NCBI GenBank assembly: GCA_016192985.1
Contig: JACPTC010000034.1
Location: 1 to 35,607, forward strand
DNA from: Candidatus Woesearchaeota archaeon
GTDB taxonomy: Archaea > Nanobdellota > Nanobdellia > Woesearchaeales > GW2011-AR4
Length of the DNA stretch: 35,607 nt
Direction of reading: 5' to 3'
Both the position numbers and the translations under genes were made by a program. Positions within the stretch are counted from its first letter, which is position 1. Each line of letters begins with the position of its first letter. Positions 15,219 through 23,616 of the stretch are shown here, in pieces. The notes below the pieces were generated by a model, which saw only the letters and a program-made list of their open reading frames with translations, searched no databases and was not told where the DNA came from.

Positions 15219-15296
15219 CTTTTTTGATATATCCTTTTTTGATATAAATCGAAAAGTTTAAATATTAGCCCTGATATATCAAAAGCAGATATATTT
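15219..15296. promoter_or_regulatory. Cluster of GATATATC boxes, candidate operators
   Basis: GATATATC occurs at 15226-15233 and 15273-15280, with variants GATATAAA at 15241-15248 and GATATATT at 15288-15295. The two perfect boxes are flanked so that TTTTTTGATATATCC and CTGATATATCAAAAG face each other as an inverted pair. They sit between the divergent PadR-TRASH gene and the copper operon and overlap likely TATA boxes (aagtttaaatatta at 15254-15267). Confidence 0.55.
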
Positions 15297-15385
15297 TATC
15301 GCAGCCTCAGCTGCAAAATACCAATAAGAAAGCATAAATAACTAATTTAGAAAGTTATGAAAGACAAGAAGCAAAAGGTGCGAGC

Positions 15386-15832
15386 ATGGATAAAAGTAAT
15401 ATGATTGTCTATACTATTTTAGGAGTCGCATTAATAATCGCAGTTTACACTTTGCTCACTTTTGTGAAAAGTGGTGATGAACCAGCTTTAGGCTCAGATT
15501 ATTTTTCAAACAAATTCAAATCTATAACAACCGGAGGCACCGAAAACGGAGATATTTCAGTTGAATTAACACCCAAAGGCGTGAATAACGGCATTCTGGA
15601 AGTTGCTATTTCTATCAATACCCACTCTGCCGAACTGAGCCAATTTGATTTAAAGCAAATAGCCACGCTTGAGTACAATGGCAAATCAATTAAGCCATCG
15701 TCAGCGCCGCAGTTAAGCGGCCATCATGCTTCTGGAGACTTGCTGTTTAAAGTGAATGATGACATTGAGAAATTTGTAATAACTATTATCGGCATGCCCA
15801 AGACTGAAAAAAGAGTGTTCGAATGGAGGTAA
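15386..15832 (+). CDS. Membrane-anchored protein at head of copper operon
   Basis: The product has 148 residues. A single N-terminal helix (about 6-27, MIVYTILGVALIIAVYTLLT) anchors a beta-rich domain predicted outside the cell. It has few obvious metal ligands apart from LSGHHASGD near the C-terminus. Ribosome binding site AGGTG lies 7 nt before the ATG. The Cu-ATPase starts 7 nt after its stop, so it is the first gene of that operon. Family not recognised; a role in metal delivery is inferred from position alone. Confidence 0.7.
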   Translation: MDKSNMIVYTILGVALIIAVYTLLTFVKSGDEPALGSDYFSNKFKSITTGGTENGDISVELTPKGVNNGILEVAISINTHSAELSQFDLKQIATLEYNGKSIKPSSAPQLSGHHASGDLLFKVNDDIEKFVITIIGMPKTEKRVFEWR

Positions 15833-15839
15833 ATTTAAA

Positions 15840-18452
15840 ATGGCAAAAGACCCAATATGCGGAATGGAAGTTGATGAGAAAAAAGCCAAGTTCAGCACTG
15901 TCAAAAATGGGAAAAAATATTATTTCTGCAGCAAGGATTGCTCTGACAAATTCACAAAAGGCAGCCAAAAAGCAGAAGAGCATAATGGAGCCGGACATAA
16001 ATCCAGCATCAAAAAAACATCAATCTCAATTTCTGGAATGCACTGCGCCTCATGCGCGATAACAATTGAAAGGGCGCTCAAGAAAACAAAAGGAGTGGCT
16101 AAAGCAAGCGTTAATTTTGCCTCTGAAAAAGCAAGCGTGGAATTCAATGAAAATGAAGTTGATGAAGACGCAATAAATCAAGCAGTTGTTAAATCAGGGT
16201 ATAAAGTTCTTGATGCCCAAAAAAATGAAAAAAACATTGGCGAAGCAAGGCTTAAAGTCATTGGGATGGATAATCCTCATTGCGTAGGAACAGTCTCAAA
16301 TGCCTTAAACCTTATCAAAGGCATACTCTCAAAAGAGCTTCTGGTAAATGAGCGCGCTTTCATCAAATATGACCCAAATCAGACCAATGTTGAGGAAATC
16401 AAGAAAGTCATAAAACAAGCTGGTTACGAGCCGGTTGAACAGACAGCATCAAGCGTTGACAGGGAGAAAGAAGCAAGGCAAAGGGAAATCAAAAGACTCA
16501 AGTGGGAAGTTATTGCGGGGTTTATTATCAGCATTCCGATATTTATTCTTTCATTTCCCGAGTGGTTCAAGATAGTGATGCCTTATCATAATTATTTTCT
16601 TCTTGCGTTAGCAACGCCAGTACAGCTCATTCTGGGGTACAGATTTTATGCTGGGACTTGGGTTGCATTGAGAAATAAAACTGCTAATATGGATACTTTG
16701 ATTGCTGTAGGAACATCTGCCGCTTACATCTACAGCGCGCTTGTGACTTTTTTGCCGTCATATTTTGACGGGAAGCTTTACTTTGACACATCTTCAGTAA
16801 TTATAACCTTCATTTTGCTTGGAAAATATTTTGAGGCTTTGACAAAAGGAAAAGCTTCAGAAGCGATAAGAAAGCTGATTGGTCTTCAGGCAAGGACAGC
16901 AATTGTCGTTAGAGGCGGAAAAGAGCAGGAAATTCCTATAGAAGAATTGCAGATTGATGACATATTTATAGTTAAGCCCGGGCAAAAAATTGCAACTGAC
17001 GGCATTGTCGCTTCTGGATATTCCCATGTTGACGAATCAATGATTACCGGAGAGAGCATGCCGGTATCGAAAAAAGAAAAAGACAAAGTGATTGGAGCAA
17101 CAATCAATAAAAGCGGAATGCTGAAGGTTAAGGCAACCAAAGTTGGAAGCGACACAATGCTTGCCCAAATTATAAAATTAGTCGAAGATGCCCAAGGCTC
17201 AAAAGCGCCTATTCAAAGGCTGGCTGACAAGGTTTCTTCAATCTTTGTTCCGGTTGTGGTTCTGATTGCAATATTGTCATTTCTTTTCTGGTATTTGATT
17301 GCTCCAAGTTTCATGGCAATAAATGCGCCTTTCCTGTTTTCTTTTACGATTTTTGTAGCTGTCCTCATAATTGCATGTCCCTGCGCACTTGGACTAGCAA
17401 CGCCAACTGCAATAATGGTAGGCACCGGCAAAGGAGCAGAGAATGGAATTTTGATTAAGAATGCAGAGGCGCTTGAAACTGCGCATAAATTGACAACTGT
17501 TGTGTTCGACAAAACAGGCACGCTGACAAAAGGAAAGCCGGAAGTTGCAGATATTGTTGCTTTGGATAAAAAATACGCTGAAAATGATGTTTTGAAATTC
17601 GCTGCAATTGCTGAAAAAGGCTCCCAGCATCCTCTTGCTGATGCGATTGTGAACAGCGCAAAAAACAGAAAGATTGTAATAAATGAACCTGACAAATTTG
17701 AAGCAATACATGGCAAAGGCGCTGTTGCAAAGTACAAGAATCATGAAATTTTGATTGGGAACGATAAGCTCATGCAGCAGCACAGGATAAAAATTTCTGA
17801 TGATGTGGACAGTAAAATAAGCAGGCTTGAAGAGCAGGGGAAAACAACAGTAATTTTGGGCTTGAACAAATCAATTATAGGCCTGATTGCGATTGCCGAT
17901 ACCTTAAAGGAGAATTCAAAAGAAGCTGTTGATGAGCTTCACAAGCTGGGAAAAGAAGTTGTAATGATCACCGGCGACAATGAAAGGACTGCAAAAGCAA
18001 TTGCCTCGCAAGTTGGAATTGACAAGGTAGTTGCAGGGGTTCTTCCGCAGGATAAGGAAAGCGAAATAAAAAAGCTTCAGAAAAATGGCAAAGTAGTTGC
18101 AATGGTTGGCGATGGAATCAATGACGCTCCTGCTTTAGCTGCTTCTGATGTTGGGATTGCGATTGGCGCAGGCACAGACATTGCAATTGAAGCATGTTCA
18201 ATTATTTTAATCAAGAATGATTTGAGGGATGCTGTAACGGCAATTAAATTAAGCTCGTATACTATCAAAAAAATAAAGCAGAATTTGTTCTGGGCGTTTT
18301 TTTACAATGTTGCAGGCATTCCAATTGCAGCCGGCATACTATACCCTTTTGTCGGATTTTTATTGAACCCCATAATTGCAGGAGCAGCTATGGCGTTCTC
18401 GTCAGTTAGTGTTGTGAGCAACAGCTTGCTGATGAGAACTTGGAGAGCATGA
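15840..18452 (+). CDS. copA: Cu(I)-exporting P1B-type ATPase with YHS and two HMA domains
   Basis: The product has 870 residues. Order: a YHS metal-binding domain (1-45, DPICGMEVD, YYFCSKDC), a heavy-metal-associated domain with GMHCASC (about 57-120), a second degenerate HMA with GMDNPHC (about 133-200), then the ATPase core. TGES is at 403-406, the channel motif CPC at 513-515, the phosphorylated Asp557 in DKTGTL, His597-Pro598, and GDGINDAP at 757-764. FFYN and MAFSSVS in the last helices mark P1B-1, Cu(I)/Ag(I) specificity. It exports copper from the cytosol. Confidence 0.95.
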   Translation: MAKDPICGMEVDEKKAKFSTVKNGKKYYFCSKDCSDKFTKGSQKAEEHNGAGHKSSIKKTSISISGMHCASCAITIERALKKTKGVAKASVNFASEKASVEFNENEVDEDAINQAVVKSGYKVLDAQKNEKNIGEARLKVIGMDNPHCVGTVSNALNLIKGILSKELLVNERAFIKYDPNQTNVEEIKKVIKQAGYEPVEQTASSVDREKEARQREIKRLKWEVIAGFIISIPIFILSFPEWFKIVMPYHNYFLLALATPVQLILGYRFYAGTWVALRNKTANMDTLIAVGTSAAYIYSALVTFLPSYFDGKLYFDTSSVIITFILLGKYFEALTKGKASEAIRKLIGLQARTAIVVRGGKEQEIPIEELQIDDIFIVKPGQKIATDGIVASGYSHVDESMITGESMPVSKKEKDKVIGATINKSGMLKVKATKVGSDTMLAQIIKLVEDAQGSKAPIQRLADKVSSIFVPVVVLIAILSFLFWYLIAPSFMAINAPFLFSFTIFVAVLIIACPCALGLATPTAIMVGTGKGAENGILIKNAEALETAHKLTTVVFDKTGTLTKGKPEVADIVALDKKYAENDVLKFAAIAEKGSQHPLADAIVNSAKNRKIVINEPDKFEAIHGKGAVAKYKNHEILIGNDKLMQQHRIKISDDVDSKISRLEEQGKTTVILGLNKSIIGLIAIADTLKENSKEAVDELHKLGKEVVMITGDNERTAKAIASQVGIDKVVAGVLPQDKESEIKKLQKNGKVVAMVGDGINDAPALAASDVGIAIGAGTDIAIEACSIILIKNDLRDAVTAIKLSSYTIKKIKQNLFWAFFYNVAGIPIAAGILYPFVGFLLNPIIAGAAMAFSSVSVVSNSLLMRTWRA

Positions 18453-18486
18453 CTATATTTTGACAAACAGGAAGGAGGTAATAAAA

Positions 18487-18768
18487 ATGGAAAAATTAAA
18501 TTCGCATGCAGTTGCTTTGTCGCTTGGATTAACAACTACTGTGCTTTATCTGATTTGTTTAGTATTGACGGCAATTACGCCACTGCCTGTGCTTGTAGTT
18601 GTAGTAAACTCATTTCAGCATAGCCTTGATTTGTCAAGCGTAATGAGCAAAAGCACAACTTTGGCAAGCATTGCTATAGGCATTGTGGGTTGGTTTATAA
18701 CAGCAGCATTCATTGGCTACATATTTACATTTTTGTATAACAAGCTTGGGCAGAAATTCAGCTCATGA
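18487..18768 (+). CDS. DUF5676-type two-helix membrane protein
   Basis: The product has 93 residues from ATG 18487, preceded by GGAGGT 7-8 nt upstream; the frame is open from 18460. Two or three hydrophobic segments (about 8-42 and 60-84) with HAVALSLGLTTTVLYLICL and FLYNKLGQKF at the end match small DUF5676 membrane proteins, which often accompany copper-transport genes. Its stop overlaps the start of the ATPase subunit a gene (ATGATG). Confidence 0.7.
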   Translation: MEKLNSHAVALSLGLTTTVLYLICLVLTAITPLPVLVVVVNSFQHSLDLSSVMSKSTTLASIAIGIVGWFITAAFIGYIFTFLYNKLGQKFSS

Positions 18769-20237
18769 TGATAAGACCAGAGAAACTTGCGAAAATATAC
18801 TGCGTATTTCCAAAAGATATGCTTGAAACTGTCACAAATACATTGCAGGATATAAGCGCAGTCCACTTATACGACATTAAAGGAGAACATCTATCTCTAA
18901 AGCCGGTCTCTGGAAACAACAAGGATGAAATAATCAAAATGTCAGAAAATGTAAAGAAGCTCAGAAATGAACTCGAATCAAAGGCTCGAAGAAAAGGGCT
19001 TGAATGGCTTTTCGGACCAAGATATATTCCGCTAGAAAGAAGGGACATGAAAATTGAAGAGATTGAAGATGAAACTGAGAAGCTGTTAAAAGAAATTAAG
19101 AATAAATATGGAGAAATAAATGCAAAAAACGCAAAAGAAATAAAAAAGATTTATTATCCAAGATTGCTTTCTATAAATGAACATCTTAATAACATTAACG
19201 AAAGGATTAAGGCATTGGAAAAATTTGGCTCAACAGAATACACAATTTGTTTCGCAGGCTTCGCAGCAAAAGAGGACGTTTCAAAAATTTTGAACGCTAT
19301 AGACGCAGCAACAAACGGAAAGTCTGCATTTGAAATAAAAGATGCTGTTTCTGAGGACAATCCTCCCACAAAGCTGTCGAATCCAAAACTTGTAAAGCCG
19401 TTTGAAATTCTGACTGAAAATTACGGCATGCCATCTTATGACGGAATAGACCCAACTTTTATTCTTGCAGTCAGCTTTACTCTTATTTTCGGCTTGATGT
19501 TTCCTGATGTTGGCTATGGAATAATGCTTAGCGCATTGGGTTTGCTTGTTTATTTCATAACAAGAAAAACAACAAAATTCATCAGGAACGTGAATATAAT
19601 CCTTATGTACGCTGGGTTATCATCCGCTTTTTTTGGATTTTTATTAGGGGAATTTTTTGGAGGCTTGATTCCGATAAACCCAATCCTCTATGACCCTGCA
19701 AAGGACATACTGGCGATTTTGTTTTTTTCTGTAGTTATCGGGATTTTGCACATATCGATTGGGCTATTATCTGGCATAATTGTTAAAAAACACAGATTGC
19801 ACAGCATTGGATTGTTAATCTCTTTGTGGTCGATTGTTTTTCTTGTATACACAAAAAATTATAGTTTCTTGTTTTTGTTTGCTGCATCATTCGCAATGCT
19901 TATTTACATTAAGGGATTCCTGATAATTGAAGAAGTTATGGCTTTATTTTCGCATGTTTTATCCTATCTAAGAGTCGGAATTTTAATATTGTTAAGCGTT
20001 ATAATGTCAAAACTGCTCTTAGAAGCGTACTTGGGGCTTCCCAAAAACTTCGTGGGAATAACGTCAGGCATATTATTGATAATAGTTGGAATTTTGCTTT
20101 CATTTGCTATTGGCGTTATATCAGTTTTCGTTCAATCTTTACGTTTGCACTGGCTTGAATTTTTCAGCAGCTATGAGTTTGGCGGAAGAAAGTTTAAGCC
20201 ATTTAGGTATAAAAAGGAATATTTATATTCATTATAA
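18765..20237 (+). CDS. atpI: A/V-type ATPase subunit a (AtpI), orphan
   Basis: The product has 490 residues. The N-terminal cytoplasmic half (1-220) is alpha/beta with long helices (EKLLKEIKNKYGEINAKNAK); the C-terminal half has about seven membrane helices. FGLMFPDVGYG, FFGFLLGEFFGG, SHVLSYLRVGILIL with the channel arginine, and SLRLHWLEFFSSYEFGG are hallmarks of the proton-channel subunit a. It is shorter than the usual ~640 residues, mostly in the N-terminal arm. No other ATPase subunit is in the window, and it is coupled to the copper operon, which is odd. It could be the genome's only copy or a repurposed paralogue. Confidence 0.88.
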   Translation: MMIRPEKLAKIYCVFPKDMLETVTNTLQDISAVHLYDIKGEHLSLKPVSGNNKDEIIKMSENVKKLRNELESKARRKGLEWLFGPRYIPLERRDMKIEEIEDETEKLLKEIKNKYGEINAKNAKEIKKIYYPRLLSINEHLNNINERIKALEKFGSTEYTICFAGFAAKEDVSKILNAIDAATNGKSAFEIKDAVSEDNPPTKLSNPKLVKPFEILTENYGMPSYDGIDPTFILAVSFTLIFGLMFPDVGYGIMLSALGLLVYFITRKTTKFIRNVNIILMYAGLSSAFFGFLLGEFFGGLIPINPILYDPAKDILAILFFSVVIGILHISIGLLSGIIVKKHRLHSIGLLISLWSIVFLVYTKNYSFLFLFAASFAMLIYIKGFLIIEEVMALFSHVLSYLRVGILILLSVIMSKLLLEAYLGLPKNFVGITSGILLIIVGILLSFAIGVISVFVQSLRLHWLEFFSSYEFGGRKFKPFRYKKEYLYSL

Positions 20238-20251
20238 AATTACTAATCACA

Positions 20252-20671
20252 ATGGCAATTAGAAAGATATTAGTAGCAACTGACGGCTCAGTTTTTTCAA
20301 GACGAGCAGCAAGCTTCGCAATCGAAATAGCAAAAGCTGTAAACGCTGAGATAATTGCATTGCATGTAATCGAGGTAAAACGGCCAAAAATGCTTGAAGC
20401 AGGCAGCATAGAAAAGACAAAAGCCAAGCAGGCGGAACTCTGCTTTAAGGATTTTGAGGCAGAAGCCAAGAATGCAGAAGTGCAATTCAAGACAAAAATG
20501 CTTGTTTCAAGAAGCACGCCTCAAACTATTATAGATGAAGTTGAAGTCCAGAATCCCGATATTCTTGCAATGGGTTCACATGGATTAACAGGATTAAAAA
20601 AGCTTTTGCTTGGAAGCGTTTCAACAGAAGTGCTTAAGAAATCAACAGTTCCGGTTTTAATAGTCAAATAA
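20252..20671 (+). CDS. Universal stress protein A family
   Basis: The product has 139 residues with the UspA fold: KILVATDGS at the start, ALHVIEV in the middle, and the nucleotide-binding GSHGLTGLKKLLLGSVS (G-2x-G-9x-G-S/T type) near residue 110, then VPVLIVK at the end. It likely binds ATP. The gene follows the ATPase subunit a by 14 nt and is the last of the copper operon, suggesting stress co-regulation. Confidence 0.93.
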   Translation: MAIRKILVATDGSVFSRRAASFAIEIAKAVNAEIIALHVIEVKRPKMLEAGSIEKTKAKQAELCFKDFEAEAKNAEVQFKTKMLVSRSTPQTIIDEVEVQNPDILAMGSHGLTGLKKLLLGSVSTEVLKKSTVPVLIVK

Positions 20672-20697
20672 AGAGACGGAACGTTTCAGAAAAGTAA

Positions 20698-20976
20698 TTA
20701 TCCATTCAATCCAAAAGATGTCGTAAAATCAACAATCATCTGGTATTTATTGAGGTAATCAAATCCTTTTTGTGTCAAAGAATAGGTTTTTCCTGACTTG
20801 GATGTACTTTCGACGATAAATCCCTTTATAATTAGATTATTTATGTACTCTGTGAACATCTGGTTTGATAGGTTGGACTTATACAGAACATTGGTTGGCT
20901 TAATCCTGCCGTTCTTTTCCTTTATTGCATTCAGTATGTCATGGATTATCTGCAATCTGTCTCTCTTTTTGCTCAT
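20698..20976 (-). CDS. Archaeal winged-helix protein (HTH_45 type)
   Basis: The product has 92 residues: a helical start (RDRLQIIHDILNAIKEKNG), a winged helix (NVLYKSNLSNQMFTEYINNLIIKGFI, then STSKSGKTYSLTQKGFDYLNKY) and a short tail. This is the archaeal winged-helix fold PF14947. Its ATG overlaps the stop of the 7-TM gene (ATGA), so the two are translated together. It may regulate neighbouring membrane or copper genes; the target is unknown. Confidence 0.8.
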   Translation of the reverse strand: MSKKRDRLQIIHDILNAIKEKNGRIKPTNVLYKSNLSNQMFTEYINNLIIKGFIVESTSKSGKTYSLTQKGFDYLNKYQMIVDFTTSFGLNG

Positions 20977-21638
20977 TTTCTCTTGATTATGGTCAAAAGG
21001 TTTATAAAAATCAATGAATAAGCCACAAGCTCAAGAAAGTGCCCTGCAACATAGTAAGCTCCGTGGTTAATTGAGAAAATAAAATGGATTTTTCCAAACA
21101 GCAAAAACAAGAATGCGATTAGCACAATTAGCGAATTCACTCTTCTGCTTTGAAGGTAATTTCTCAGATAATAAAACGAGGTATAAATCAAAAGAATTGA
21201 AGATAGTGTGTAAAATAAGTATAAGGGGTTTGAGCTAACTAATATTACCCCCAGTGATATCACAAGAAACAAAAGATATGCCCCAATACTCTTAATTTTC
21301 AAAGCCATGTAGGCAAGCGTAACAAGCCCTGCAATGAACAGAATGATGTGAGTATAGATTCCAAGGCTGCCTAAAGCATGCATTGACTTCATTGACTGCA
21401 TGTTGCAACCTTCTGCCATTGAGTAGCTTGATGCAAAATTTAGTATAGATTGTATTAGATACGCGGCCGAGATAAATAGAAATGAAATTCCAAATAACTT
21501 TGACTGCCCTTGGCCTGACAACTGGTAAATTCTTAGAGCATATACCCCAACCATTAAAGTCACTATAAAAAACAGAAGCTCAAGAAAGATATTGTATCCC
21601 AAAAACCAGTGTGGTACTACAGCATAATCCATATTCAT
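20973..21638 (-). CDS. Seven-helix membrane protein
   Basis: The product has 221 residues with about seven hydrophobic helices (10-33, 45-68, 90-110, 116-134, 138-156, 164-184, 195-216). Histidines at HWFLGYN, HALGSLGIYTH and the pair INHGAYYVAGHFLEL near the end lie in or beside membrane helices, a pattern seen in haem- or metal-binding archaeal membrane proteins. It also has a Met-rich loop (MAEGCNMQSMKSMH). Family not named with certainty. Coupled to the winged-helix gene; divergent from the Met-rich protein cluster. Confidence 0.65.
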   Translation of the reverse strand: MNMDYAVVPHWFLGYNIFLELLFFIVTLMVGVYALRIYQLSGQGQSKLFGISFLFISAAYLIQSILNFASSYSMAEGCNMQSMKSMHALGSLGIYTHIILFIAGLVTLAYMALKIKSIGAYLLFLVISLGVILVSSNPLYLFYTLSSILLIYTSFYYLRNYLQSRRVNSLIVLIAFLFLLFGKIHFIFSINHGAYYVAGHFLELVAYSLIFINLLTIIKRK

Positions 21639-21699
21639 TGTCTTATTTTTCCCTTTTTAAACTTTCCGAAGGTTAACTCCTGATTATTCTTTAATAAGC

Positions 21700-21709
21700 T
21701 ATATATAAG
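21700..21709 (+). promoter_or_regulatory. TATA box for the Met-rich gene cluster
   Basis: tatatataagc-type sequence about 40 bp before ATG 21746, with GGAGG near 21735 as ribosome binding site. It drives the row of small genes to about 22515. Confidence 0.5.
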
Positions 21710-21745
21710 CGGCGTGTTATATCCTTCATCACGGAGGCGATTAAC

Positions 21746-22012
21746 ATGAATAAAAAGGTAAAGAAAATCACAAATAAGCTTGTGTTTGCAGTTGCATTGG
21801 TAGCACTGATTTCGATAGTTGTGATTGCATATGCGCAGGGAGAAAGCCAGAGCCGCATGTCAGGCAATATGATGGACATGATGGGCGGCAATGGAATGGG
21901 CAAGATGCATGAGCAGATGACAAAAGGGCTTGACATCGAAAGCAAGGAGCAGATGGATGAGATGCATGAGCAGTGCGAAAAGTTGCATAAGGAAAATGAT
22001 ACGATGCAGTAA
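21746..22012 (+). CDS. Met-rich secreted protein, probable copper binder
   Basis: The product has 88 residues. A signal-like helix (about 12-29, ending VIAYAQG) is followed by RMSGNMMDMMGGNGMGKMHE, a Met/Gly cluster, and a charged helix with further Met, His and one Cys (DEMHEQCEKLHKEND). Exported Met-rich segments bind Cu(I)/Ag(I) in many copper-resistance proteins. With the Cu-ATPase operon nearby, a copper-scavenging role outside the membrane is likely, though no named family fits. Confidence 0.7.
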   Translation: MNKKVKKITNKLVFAVALVALISIVVIAYAQGESQSRMSGNMMDMMGGNGMGKMHEQMTKGLDIESKEQMDEMHEQCEKLHKENDTMQ

Positions 22013-22013
22013 A

Positions 22014-22244
22014 ATGGAAAAGGAAGCCTATGGATGGATTTTGGTTGGAGTAATCTTGCTTCTGCTTACAAGCGGAATGCTTATGGGAGTTGGTCACATG
22101 GGAATTGGAGGGCTATTGATGGTGATATTTTGGATTGCCGTGATTTGGCTGATGTTTAGTCTTATAGATGATAAAAAGGAGAAATATCAAAAAATATCAA
22201 AAATGGAATTTGATAAAATAAAAAAAGAAATAGTTGACGGGTGA
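22014..22244 (+). CDS. Small two-helix membrane protein (SHOCT-like tail)
   Basis: The product has 76 residues from ATG 22014, 1 nt after the previous stop. Two helices (about 6-27 and 32-48, with MLMGVGHMGIGGLLMVI between) are followed by a charged tail DDKKEKYQKISKMEFDKIKK that resembles a short SHOCT-type helical tail. It has Met and His in the short loop facing the membrane surface. Part of the Met-rich cluster; probable metal-stress role by context only. Confidence 0.65.
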   Translation: MEKEAYGWILVGVILLLLTSGMLMGVGHMGIGGLLMVIFWIAVIWLMFSLIDDKKEKYQKISKMEFDKIKKEIVDG

Positions 22245-22248
22245 AAAT

Positions 22249-22455
22249 ATGCATGAGCACGAGGAAAAACAGGGTTTTGTTAAGAAGATAAAGAATAATC
22301 ATTATCTAATGATTCTGGTTTGCATCGTGCCCATTGCTTTACTGCTTGGCGGAAGCTATTTTTTTGGATGGAAGAATAACTCCCTGCTTATATTTGCGAT
22401 GCTTGCAGCATGCATGGTAAGCCATATTTTCATGATGAAAAATCACAATCATTGA
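22249..22455 (+). CDS. DUF2933-like two-helix protein with His termini
   Basis: The product has 68 residues from ATG 22249 (MHEHEEKQGFVKKIKNNHYL). Two helices (about 20-38 and 43-60) have His-rich ends: MHEHEE at the N-terminus and HIFMMKNHNH at the C-terminus. The layout fits DUF2933, small proteins often found beside copper genes. It starts 4 nt after the preceding stop. Confidence 0.6.
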   Translation: MHEHEEKQGFVKKIKNNHYLMILVCIVPIALLLGGSYFFGWKNNSLLIFAMLAACMVSHIFMMKNHNH

Positions 22456-22476
22456 TTCATCTTAAGGAGGTGACCG

Positions 22477-22515
22477 ATGGATAAGAAAAACAAAAGGGTG
22501 CTGCTAAAAATTTAA
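22477..22515 (+). CDS. 12-codon frame with strong ribosome binding site
   Basis: MDKKNKRVLLKI follows AAGGAGGTGACCG, one of the strongest ribosome binding sites in the window, and ends right before a T-rich run. It could be a real micropeptide, a leader peptide, or the truncated start of a lost gene. Confidence 0.35.
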   Translation: MDKKNKRVLLKI

Positions 22516-22517
22516 TT

Positions 22518-22535
22518 TAATTTTTTTATTTTTTA
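22518..22535 (+). terminator. T-rich terminator after the small-gene row
   Basis: taatttttttattttttag directly after the 12-codon frame, consistent with oligo-T termination. Confidence 0.45.
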
Positions 22536-22557
22536 GAGTTGTTAATGGGGTGTGATT

Positions 22558-22842
22558 ATGTACCAATGCAGGAGGGAAATTAAGCTAAGCTGTGATGATG
22601 CCACCGCAAAAGCAAGAGAGGAGCTTGCAAAAGAAGACTTCAGGGAAACTGCCATAGGTGCAGGAATATTAATTTTTGTCTTTGTCCTTTTATTGCTGAC
22701 AATCCAATCGGCAACCGGGCATAGGTCATGGGTATTTTCATCAGTCTTGTCGCTGATTATTCTTGGATTGTTTTTTTCATTCACCATAAAACAGGCGGAA
22801 AAAGGTGAAAGAATCGTGCATAAAGACAATCCAAGCCGATAA
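22558..22842 (+). CDS. Small two-helix membrane protein
   Basis: The product has 94 residues from ATG 22558, with GGGGTG 7 nt upstream. A charged, Cys-containing N-terminus (MYQCRREIKLSCDDATAKAR) precedes two helices (about 34-52 and 61-78), then a basic tail. The two N-terminal cysteines would face the cytosol. Family not recognised. It opens the redoxin/CcdA operon. Confidence 0.6.
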   Translation: MYQCRREIKLSCDDATAKAREELAKEDFRETAIGAGILIFVFVLLLLTIQSATGHRSWVFSSVLSLIILGLFFSFTIKQAEKGERIVHKDNPSR

Positions 22843-22849
22843 GGGCGAG

Positions 22850-22927
22850 ATGACTGTCAATCTATGCAGGATCATAGGAGAATGCAAAAACAAGGATTGC
22901 CAATGCAATAAGAAAAGCGAGGAATAA
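22850..22927 (+). CDS. 25-aa Cys-rich micropeptide
   Basis: ATG 22850, product of 25 residues with four cysteines spaced C-5x-C-4x-C-x-C (LCRIIGECKNKDCQCNKK). The frame fits snugly between two genes (7 nt after one, 2 nt before the next), as expected of a real operon member. The Cys spacing suggests metal binding, like a miniature metallothionein. A GCGAG just before the ATG is a weak ribosome binding site. Confidence 0.5.
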   Translation: MTVNLCRIIGECKNKDCQCNKKSEE

Positions 22928-22929
22928 AA

Positions 22930-23616
22930 ATGGAAGAAAATTCATTTAGTATCGGAAAAAAATATATTTACACGGGATTGACAATATTGGTTCTATTCTT
23001 TGGATATTTTATGTATTCTCTTGGAGCTACCAAGGCAAATGTAAATACCCCCATGCAGTCTGGCAATCAGGCCGGAATGGGAAATTCAAATGATATGTCG
23101 AGCCATCACAAGCCAGCTATTGATAAATCAAGTAGATTCTATGAATCTGCCGTTGGAAAGAATGCTCCTGAATTTGAATTGCAGGATATTAACGGCAACA
23201 TAGTAAAGCTAAGCGATTATAAGGGTAAGAATATAGTGTTGTTCTTTAATGAGGGTGCGATGTGCTACCCTTCTTGCTGGAACCAAGTGGCTGCCTTTGC
23301 CAAAGATGAAAGATTCAACAATGAAGGTACAGTTGCTCTTTCAATTGTGGTAGATTCACAGGCACAGTGGCAAAAGATATTCCAGAAAGTTCCGCAGATG
23401 GCAGGCACAAACATGCTATTTGATATCAGCAAGAAAACATCAATTGATTATGATGTGCTTTTCACTCAATCTTCGATGCACAAGGGCTCATATCCGGGTC
23501 ACACCTACTTTATAATTGGCAAGGATGGAGTCATAAGGTACACATTTGATGACTCACGGATGGCTATAAACAATGAGCAGATTGCATCCGAATTAGAAAA
23601 AATTAATGGTGCCTGA
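22930..23616 (+). CDS. Membrane-anchored redoxin (AhpC/TSA-like)
   Basis: The product has 228 residues: one anchor helix (12-32), a Met/His-rich linker (MQSGNQAGMGNSNDMSSHHK) and a thioredoxin-fold AhpC/TSA domain from about residue 73 (GKNAPEFELQDINGNIVKLSD). The active site is FFNEGAMCYPSCWNQ with Cys112 and Cys116 (C-x3-C, unlike the usual CxxC). PGHTYFIIGKDG holds the cis-Pro region. It acts outside the membrane, with the CcdA-like protein next door as probable electron donor; the ATG of that gene overlaps its stop. Confidence 0.88.
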   Translation: MEENSFSIGKKYIYTGLTILVLFFGYFMYSLGATKANVNTPMQSGNQAGMGNSNDMSSHHKPAIDKSSRFYESAVGKNAPEFELQDINGNIVKLSDYKGKNIVLFFNEGAMCYPSCWNQVAAFAKDERFNNEGTVALSIVVDSQAQWQKIFQKVPQMAGTNMLFDISKKTSIDYDVLFTQSSMHKGSYPGHTYFIIGKDGVIRYTFDDSRMAINNEQIASELEKINGA

